This document shows positions 57,421 through 64,000 of a stretch of 64,000 nt of DNA, in pieces. The notes under the pieces are model-generated. The model was not told the origin of the DNA. It did not search any database and saw only the letters and a list, made by a program, of their open reading frames with translations. Position 1 is the stretch's first letter; each line of letters starts with the position of its first letter. The DNA lies in assembly GCA_011523545.1 (NCBI GenBank), contig WTGN01000045.1, positions 41,367 through 105,366 on the forward strand. The letters are read 5' to 3'. The position numbers were made by a program, and so were the translations under genes. The DNA comes from Chloroflexota bacterium. Its GTDB lineage: Bacteria; Chloroflexota; Anaerolineae; Aggregatilineales; Phototrophicaceae.

Positions 57421-58479
57421 TTATTGGCGCAAATCGACCGCGAACTTGATGAGCTCGTCAGGCGCTTCGATGATGTGCTGGAAGACCCCGGTCGCGTCGT
57501 CCAGCCCTTCGTAGACGCGGTTGATGACGCCGCGCGCCTTCAGCCGGTCCTGGCGCATCATGGACAAGATGGTGTCGCCGACGCGCCGGTTGTTCCAATG
57601 GGGATAACCCCGCGTCTCATGCCAGCCGCCGCAGCCATTCGGCACGATCATCGTCAGATTGTTCATGTGCCATTCCCGGCCCAGGAAGAGGGAGTGCGCC
57701 TCGCCCTGATAGAAGCCGGCCGAGCAGATTGTCCCATTGAATCGCGCGCTGGCAATAGCGGTGCTCAAGCCCGGGTAGACGCCGGTCAACTCGATGCAGA
57801 CATCGACGCCCATGCCCCCGGTCAAATCGCGGATGGCCAAGGCGGCATCGCCGTCGCCTGGGTCGAGACTATGGTCAGCGCCAAACTCCTCGGCCAGCGC
57901 CCGCCGCTTGGGCAGGAAATCGACGGCGATCAGAGTCTCCGCGCCCGCCGCCTTGGCGATGCTCACCGCCAGCAGACCCAAGGCGCCCAGCCCGATAACT
58001 GCGACGCGGTCGCCATAGCGAATGTTGGAATCGCGGACGCAATGGATGGACACTTGGGCCGGCTCCATGCAAAGCGCGATCAAGGGGTCAAGCTCGCCGG
58101 GGTCCCAGAGCCAGTCTTCATGCACAACATTGGTTTCGCGGATATCCATCAGCCCGACCACGCGATCGCCGACTGCGACGCGACTCACACCCGCGCCAAC
58201 CGCTTCGACCAAGCCATAGCCGCTGGTGCCTGTCCCCCAAGGGTTTTCTGGTGTGGGGCGCCGCCCCCAGCCATCGTCATCGGAGTCAATGAATAGCCTG
58301 CGTTCGCTGTCATAGCGCTTGCCTTCGAAGTTGCGTCCATCAAACATGGCGAAGGTCGTGCCGTGCTTGCCGGAGGCGATCTCCGTGCGCACCAGCACAT
58401 CGTTGTTGCCCAAGGCGCCATCCTCATATTCAAGCACGCTGGCCTCGTGCATCCCTGTGACCGCGAGTCGACGTGGCAT
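57421..58479 (-). CDS. Zinc-type alcohol/glucose dehydrogenase-like (MDR family)
   Basis: GYGLVEAVGAGVSRVAVGDRVVG, VAVIGLGALGLLAVSIAKAAGAETLIAVD; start MPRRLAV at 58479. Confidence 0.9.
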   Translation of the reverse strand: MPRRLAVTGMHEASVLEYEDGALGNNDVLVRTEIASGKHGTTFAMFDGRNFEGKRYDSERRLFIDSDDDGWGRRPTPENPWGTGTSGYGLVEAVGAGVSRVAVGDRVVGLMDIRETNVVHEDWLWDPGELDPLIALCMEPAQVSIHCVRDSNIRYGDRVAVIGLGALGLLAVSIAKAAGAETLIAVDFLPKRRALAEEFGADHSLDPGDGDAALAIRDLTGGMGVDVCIELTGVYPGLSTAIASARFNGTICSAGFYQGEAHSLFLGREWHMNNLTMIVPNGCGGWHETRGYPHWNNRRVGDTILSMMRQDRLKARGVINRVYEGLDDATGVFQHIIEAPDELIKFAVDLRQ

Positions 58480-58555
58480 GTTAGTCCTCTTTCTCCCAAT
58501 ATCACAAACTTTGCGCGCGATTATAAACGCGAGCCAGAGAAATGACAAAAAACTG

Positions 58556-60154
58556 TCAGCAGATGTCGCCGGGCGCGATGTCAAGCCCCACCAGGTGCGC
58601 CGTGTCGGCGACATCGCCCCAATTACTGTAATCCACCAGGTATATGCTCCCGTCCTCACGCTGTATCCAGGAGCTGTATCCGTGGTCGGGCCAGGGCAAT
58701 TGCGCCGGATGGTTGCCGTGCATCTGGATCAGTCGCTCGCGCTGATATTGATCAGGATACCCGCCCCCGTCGGCGCGCCAGTCCCAGGCGAAATCGTCAA
58801 GAGTCGGATTGTCCAGGCGATATGAGACGCGCCGCCAATGACTGCTGCCGCTCTCGCCCCAGCTCCCGAATTGCGTTCGCCGCATGGGGTCGCCGCCGTG
58901 GAAGTCGTTCGCCGGCTTCTCCTCGCGGAAGACGCAGCTATGCAAGATGGTTTCGCCATCCAGTTTGACCTGCAGCCAGCCGCGCCGATGGTGAAGCCCG
59001 ACCCGGTGAAAACGCGTCATATCGACCGCGCAGCGAGCATCATGTCTCCCGCGCTGGATAGCCACATGCCCCGGCGCGATTTTGACAAGTTGGCCCAGCC
59101 GAGATATCGACATGAAGGCGACCGCGGCCCGCCCGGCCGACGCGTCAACCCGGAGCTCGGCTTCAAAGTCGACTGCGCTGAAGGTTGATTCGGGCGGCAG
59201 CAGGCTGTAGCGGCATTCATGCTCCAGCCGGTTTTGAATGACCAGCGCGCCCCCGCTGAGCTTCGCTTCATATTTGCGGCGCGGACCGCCGACGGCATAT
59301 TGGCCGGCTGCTTCCGCCAAATCGCCGACCCAGGCATATGTGCCCAGCCCGCCGTTGACATTTCGCCCGGTCACCATGACGCGGCCATCCTGCAGCTGCT
59401 TGGCATAGGGCCGATGAAAAGCGAAGGGCAGCATCTGCGGCGGCGTCCACTTATGCCCGCAGTCGTCGGAAAAGGCGACAAATGAGGGGATGCCGCCGGA
59501 ATGATTCTCGCGCATGACGCAAGCCAGCCGACGCCCGCCGTCCAGCAGCGCGATGGCGCCTTCGCAAAAGCGATGATAGCCGTCGTGGGCGATCGTGCTG
59601 CGCTCGCTCCAGCTGCGGCCGCCATCGCCGGATGTCCACAAGACCTGGGCGAATTCCTGGCTCGCGCCCCGCATCAAATGGGAGGTGACGCCCAGCGCGC
59701 CGTCCGGCAGGTCGAGGATGCGATCGGGCTCGAAACCGCCGATGCCACTCTCCGTCTGCGCTGCCGACCAAGTGTCTCCAAGATCTTCGCTCCAGTATAG
59801 CCAGTCGCCCATTGCTTGCTCTTCGTGAAAATGACCGTCGTCATCGTGGTCGACGATAATGACAAGGCGGCCGTCATTCAGCAAGCTGAGACGCGGCGTG
59901 ACCAGGCGCTCGTCGCCGGCGCTCAGATCGGCTCGATCGATTTCGCGATATTTATACCATGAAGCGCCGCCATCGTCGCTGGCGAGCAGGATTAGAACTT
60001 GATCCTGCAGCGACCAGTGCGCGTCCACGTCGCTGTAAATCAGTAGGTAGCGCCCGGTCGGCAGGGAGACGATATCGGGATTCTTTGTGAAGCGGCCCGG
60101 GCTGCGCCAGATCTCGCGGACCTTGTGAGATAGCGAACGGCTGTGCATGTACAT
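58556..60154 (-). CDS. Sialidase/BNR-repeat-type exo-glycosidase-like protein
   Basis: Repeated Asp-box-like segments (SDDGGASWYKYREI, SEDLGDTWSAAQ, SGDGGRSWSERS, SDDCGHKWTPPQ). Confidence 0.85.
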   Translation of the reverse strand: MYMHSRSLSHKVREIWRSPGRFTKNPDIVSLPTGRYLLIYSDVDAHWSLQDQVLILLASDDGGASWYKYREIDRADLSAGDERLVTPRLSLLNDGRLVIIVDHDDDGHFHEEQAMGDWLYWSEDLGDTWSAAQTESGIGGFEPDRILDLPDGALGVTSHLMRGASQEFAQVLWTSGDGGRSWSERSTIAHDGYHRFCEGAIALLDGGRRLACVMRENHSGGIPSFVAFSDDCGHKWTPPQMLPFAFHRPYAKQLQDGRVMVTGRNVNGGLGTYAWVGDLAEAAGQYAVGGPRRKYEAKLSGGALVIQNRLEHECRYSLLPPESTFSAVDFEAELRVDASAGRAAVAFMSISRLGQLVKIAPGHVAIQRGRHDARCAVDMTRFHRVGLHHRRGWLQVKLDGETILHSCVFREEKPANDFHGGDPMRRTQFGSWGESGSSHWRRVSYRLDNPTLDDFAWDWRADGGGYPDQYQRERLIQMHGNHPAQLPWPDHGYSSWIQREDGSIYLVDYSNWGDVADTAHLVGLDIAPGDIC

Positions 60155-60344
60155 CGGATGATCCTCTGACGGTAGAACGCCGTGTCATATTATTTTGCAT
60201 GATGGCGGAGTTTCGGATATAGTATTTGCGGCTGAAATTATGGCTAGTCGTTGCCCCGGTAGAGGCTGGATGGTAGTGGACGACTGGAACGATTGAGGCC
60301 GTTGAAGCGCGCGCCCGCGCTTTTGCCATTTGTAGGAGATTGCC

Positions 60345-62300
60345 ATGACTAGCGAATTTGTCACAGGTAAGGCGCCCGTGCCGCTCAAGCAGGTGAAGAT
60401 CACGAGCGGTTTCTGGGGCGAGCGCCAGCGCGTAAACCGCGAGGTGACCATCCCGGCCATCTATCAAAAGTTGGAAGAGACAGGGCGCGTGGCTTCCTGG
60501 GCGATGGAGGGCCCGGCGGATCCTCCGCCGTCACACGAGCGGATAGGCGTGCGCGTGTTTTGGGATTCGGATTCGGGCAAGTGGCTGGAAGCGGCCGCCT
60601 ACAGCCTCGCCGCACATCCCGACGAAGAACTCGAAGCGACCGCCGATGCGCTGATTGACGCCATTGCCAGCGCCCAGTTTGATGATGGCTACCTCAATAC
60701 CTATTTTCCGGTGCATTTCCCCGAAGGGCAGTGGGCCAACCTGCGCGACAATCACGAGATGTACAATGCCGGACATCTGATGGAAGCGGCCGTGGCCTAT
60801 CATCAGGCCACCGGAAAACGCAAGCTGCTTGATGTGCTCGCGCGTTTTTCCGATCATATCGCCGCGACATTCGGGACGGAAGACGGCAAACGGCGCGGTT
60901 ATCCGGGCCACCCCGAGATCGAGCTGGCGCTGGTCAAGATGTACCGTGAGACCGGCGAGCAACGATTCCTGGATTTGGCGTCATACCTGGTAGACGAGCG
61001 CGGACAAGCGCCGCATTATTACGATCAAGAGGCGTATGATCGCGGCGAAGGCCCGGAGAGTTACTGGGCGCGGACTTACCGTTATTGTCAGGCGCATTTG
61101 CCCCTGCGGAAGCACACCGAGGCCAACGGCCACTCAGTGCGCGCGTGTTATCTTTACGCCGGCATCGCCGATATCGCATTGGAAACCGGCGACGAAAGCC
61201 TGCTGAAATTGTCGCGCCTGCTCTGGGACGACCTGACGCACCATCAGATGTATGTGCATGGCGGGGTGGGGCCATCGCATCATAACGAGGGCTTCACTTT
61301 CGCCTACGATATGCCGACCGAGACCGCCTACTGCGAGACCTGCGCCGCCATCGCATTGGCTTTTTGGGCGCATCGCATGTTCCACCTCGATCCCGACAGC
61401 CGCTACATTGATGTCATGGAGCTGGCCATATACAACTCGTCGCTTAGCGGGCTTTCCCATTCCGGCGACGAATTCTTTTACGCCAATCCGCTGGCGGCTT
61501 ATCCCGGCGTCAACCCGCAGGGCCGCTGGCACGATGAGATGGAAAACGGGCATCATCGGCGCACGCCCTGGTTTCACTGCCCTTGCTGCCCGCCGAACAT
61601 TTCGCGTTTAATCGCGAGCATAGGCGAATACGCTTACTCGCAGGCGGGCGATCGCGTCTATGTGCAGATGTATCACGACAACTCGGTGACGCTGGATCTT
61701 GGTGGCGGAGAGATTCAGCTTGTGAATGAGACGCAATATCCCTGGGATGGCGCAGTGCGCATCACTGTAAATTCGGCGCAATCGGTAGCCTTTGAGCTGG
61801 CGCTGCGCATTCCCGACTGGTGCTACGATTGTGAGCTGTCTATCAACGGCGTGGCGCAGACGGCGGCGACAGAGCGCGGCTACGTCATCCTGTCGCGCGA
61901 TTGGTCCGATGGCGACACGGTGGAGCTGACGCTGGCGATGCCGGTCGAGCGCGTCATGCCGCATCCGAGCATCCGGCAGACTGCCGGTCAGATCGCGCTG
62001 CAGCGCGGACCCCTGGTGTACTGTCTCGAAGAAATCGACAACGGTTCGCGCCTGGCGAATGTTTGCATCCCGGCGAGTTCCGACCTGGACGTTAGTTTTG
62101 ACGACGAAATGTTGGGTGGCATCTCGGTGATTACGGGAAGCGCGCTTAGGATCGAACCGGCGGATGAGAGCCCAGTTCTCTATCGTCATCACAGCCAAAC
62201 GGGCTACAATGAGGCGGCCTTCACCTTCAAGGCGATTCCCTATTATCTTTGGGCAAATCGTGAGCCGGGCGAGATGCGCGTTTGGATTCGCTCAAGCTAG
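60345..62300 (+). CDS. Glycoside hydrolase family 127-like (beta-L-arabinofuranosidase, DUF1680)
   Basis: VKITSGFWGERQRVNREVTIPAIYQKLEETGR, GGVGPSHHNEGFTFAYDMPTETAYCETCAAIAL, WFHCPCCPPNISRLIAS. Confidence 0.93.
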   Translation: MTSEFVTGKAPVPLKQVKITSGFWGERQRVNREVTIPAIYQKLEETGRVASWAMEGPADPPPSHERIGVRVFWDSDSGKWLEAAAYSLAAHPDEELEATADALIDAIASAQFDDGYLNTYFPVHFPEGQWANLRDNHEMYNAGHLMEAAVAYHQATGKRKLLDVLARFSDHIAATFGTEDGKRRGYPGHPEIELALVKMYRETGEQRFLDLASYLVDERGQAPHYYDQEAYDRGEGPESYWARTYRYCQAHLPLRKHTEANGHSVRACYLYAGIADIALETGDESLLKLSRLLWDDLTHHQMYVHGGVGPSHHNEGFTFAYDMPTETAYCETCAAIALAFWAHRMFHLDPDSRYIDVMELAIYNSSLSGLSHSGDEFFYANPLAAYPGVNPQGRWHDEMENGHHRRTPWFHCPCCPPNISRLIASIGEYAYSQAGDRVYVQMYHDNSVTLDLGGGEIQLVNETQYPWDGAVRITVNSAQSVAFELALRIPDWCYDCELSINGVAQTAATERGYVILSRDWSDGDTVELTLAMPVERVMPHPSIRQTAGQIALQRGPLVYCLEEIDNGSRLANVCIPASSDLDVSFDDEMLGGISVITGSALRIEPADESPVLYRHHSQTGYNEAAFTFKAIPYYLWANREPGEMRVWIRSS

Positions 62301-62373
62301 ATTGGTGTAGCCTGGGTCTGGCAGCCCGGATGGAAACGCAATTGTTGGCACGTGTTCATAAAGGAGCAGAGTC

Positions 62374-63750
62374 ATGAGCATCTCACGTAGAGAATTCTTG
62401 AAGTTGACCGGCGGGTCGGCTACGGCGGCGGCGATGCTGGCGCAGCTTGGCTATCTGCCGCCGGCGCTGGCCCAGGATGTGACCAATATCACTTTCGGCG
62501 GTTGGGGCGGCGTCGCCGAAGACGAAGGTGTTCTGGCTGCCATTGAAGTCTTTGAAGCCGAGAACACCGATCTCACAGTCGAGTGGCAGCATACGCCATC
62601 GGCCAGCGACTACTCGCGCGTTACCTTGACCAATATCGCGGCGGGCACTGCGCCGGACACCTCCTTCATTCGCTCCGACGACTACGAAACTTTTGCCACC
62701 AGCGGCGTCCTCATGGACATTACCGACCTCGTAAAGAATGACCCGCTCCTCGGCGCGCCTAACTATTTTATCGAGCCGCAAGAATCGACGCGCTGCGAGG
62801 TCAACGGTCGCTGGTACGGCATCGGCTCCACCTGGGTTGCCCATCACATCTATTACAACGCCGAAATATTCGATGAAGCAGGCATCGCGCCGCCCGGCTT
62901 CCAGGATGACGAAATCTGGGAATGGGATGACTTCCTCGCCATTTGCAACCAGCTCACCAAGGACAGCGGCGGCCGCCATCCCGATGACGCCGGCTTCGAC
63001 CGCGAGGATATTGTCCAATGGGCGGTGGATTGGTCGACATCGTGGTGGATGCCGCTAGCGGCCGCCGTGCACGCCAATGGCGGCGAGTTCATAGGTGAGG
63101 ACGGTCTCTGCGCACTAGATTCGCCCGAAGCGCTGGAAGCGATGCAGCGCGTCGCCGATCTGGTGCACATTCACCATGTCGCCCCACGCACCGCCTCTAT
63201 CGAGAGCCTCGGCATGAACAACACCCAGATGATCAATTCTGGCCGTTTGGCTATGGGCGTCGATGGCTCTTGGGCGCTATCGTGGATGAATCCGTCCCTG
63301 CTTGATGTGGCGATGGGCACGGGCGCGCTGCCGAAAATGGCGAAGCCCGCCAGCGTCATGCAAGCGCATTTCCACTCCGTGCTCGCTTCCACCGAGCATC
63401 CGGAACAAGCTTGGCGCTGGGTGCGCTTCCTGGCGACGCCTTTCTATCAAGAGCACTTCGCCAAGATCGGCTTGTGGATCCCCAACCAGAGCGCCATGCT
63501 CACGGAAGAGGGCTTGAAGGGCTGGGTTACCGAGGGCATCCATCCGACCAACTATTCGCAGTTCGCCACCGATTATCTGCCCAGGCATGGCGTCGCCGCA
63601 CATCTGCCGCCGGGTTGGATTGAAGCGCGCAACGATTACATCACACCGGCTTTCGAAGCGCTTACCAATGGTGAACAAGCGGAAGCTGTCTTCCCCGATG
63701 CCGTGCGACAAGCTAACGAAGTCTTGATGCTTGCGCGCGAGGGCATGTAG
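62374..63750 (+). CDS. ABC transporter substrate-binding protein with twin-arginine signal
   Basis: MSISRREFLKLTGGSATAAAMLAQLGYLPPALAQ Tat-type signal; extracellular sugar-binding pattern. Confidence 0.92.
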   Translation: MSISRREFLKLTGGSATAAAMLAQLGYLPPALAQDVTNITFGGWGGVAEDEGVLAAIEVFEAENTDLTVEWQHTPSASDYSRVTLTNIAAGTAPDTSFIRSDDYETFATSGVLMDITDLVKNDPLLGAPNYFIEPQESTRCEVNGRWYGIGSTWVAHHIYYNAEIFDEAGIAPPGFQDDEIWEWDDFLAICNQLTKDSGGRHPDDAGFDREDIVQWAVDWSTSWWMPLAAAVHANGGEFIGEDGLCALDSPEALEAMQRVADLVHIHHVAPRTASIESLGMNNTQMINSGRLAMGVDGSWALSWMNPSLLDVAMGTGALPKMAKPASVMQAHFHSVLASTEHPEQAWRWVRFLATPFYQEHFAKIGLWIPNQSAMLTEEGLKGWVTEGIHPTNYSQFATDYLPRHGVAAHLPPGWIEARNDYITPAFEALTNGEQAEAVFPDAVRQANEVLMLAREGM

Positions 63751-63854
63751 CGCTGTGCAAGTTCCTTGTTGAGATAGAGCGCCTAGGGCGACGCTGGAGC
63801 TCGTGGTCAAAGGCGAAACGTATTGCTGATCGTGAAAACAGAGGAGGAATCCAA

Positions 63855-64000
63855 ATGAGTATCTCACGTAGAGAGTTCTTGAAGTTGACCGGCGGGTCTG
63901 CGACTGCCGCGGCGGTGCTGGCGCAGCTTGGCTATCTGCCGCCGGCGCTGGCGCAGGATGTGACCAACATCACCTTCGGCGGTTGGGGCGGCGTCGCCGA
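63855..64000 (+). CDS. Second, near-identical Tat-type substrate-binding protein (3' truncated by window)
   Basis: MSISRREFLKLTGGSATAAAVLAQLGYLPPALAQDVTNITFGGWGGVA, almost identical to the start of the 62374 gene. Confidence 0.88.
   Translation, partial: MSISRREFLKLTGGSATAAAVLAQLGYLPPALAQDVTNITFGGWGGVA

Noticed and set aside
57298-58296. 332 aa plus-strand ORF
   Set aside because: Antisense to the MDR dehydrogenase whose Rossmann motifs are clear
1-64000. CRISPR arrays, cas genes, prophage or insertion sequences
   Set aside because: No regularly spaced direct repeats, no Cas or phage structural motifs and no intact transposase were seen in the sequence or ORF list

Overview
The window reads as one contiguous, GC-rich, gene-dense bacterial chromosome segment. 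Gene content suggests a Chloroflexota/Anaerolineae-like organism, but this is inference and no taxonomic marker was searched. About 53 protein genes, one tRNA-Glu(UUC) and one clear intrinsic terminator can be supported. Ordinary content: a two-component system, a Fe(III) ABC transporter, Mug/dUTPase, ssb, gatB, a glycogen cluster (glgA/glgC/glgP plus two stand-alone CBM48 proteins), miaB, polA, argF, cdaA/YbbR, der, lepB, and a carbohydrate-uptake/GH127 cluster. Main candidates for something unusual: (1) a tight three-gene operon at 8.3-10.9 kb encoding an E2-like (UBC) protein, a JAB/JAMM protein and an E1/ThiF-like protein. This is a bacterial ubiquitination-like system with no Ubl gene visible beside it, a JAMM motif with the second His replaced by Gln, and an apparent second E2-like domain fused to the JAB protein with Asn in place of the catalytic Cys. 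(2) An AT-rich islet at 1.9-3.9 kb encoding a DarG-like macrodomain protein and a DarT-like ADP-ribosyltransferase, with ATGA overlap, antitoxin-first order and extra C-terminal regions. (3) A receiver-like/linker protein whose C-terminus resembles a catalytically degenerate Y1 (IS200/TnpA) transposase fold. (4) A family of dispersed hairpin repeats with compensatory arm changes. (5) A polA gene whose middle is compositionally unlike its 3' third. All homology calls come from reading motifs by eye; no database search was run.
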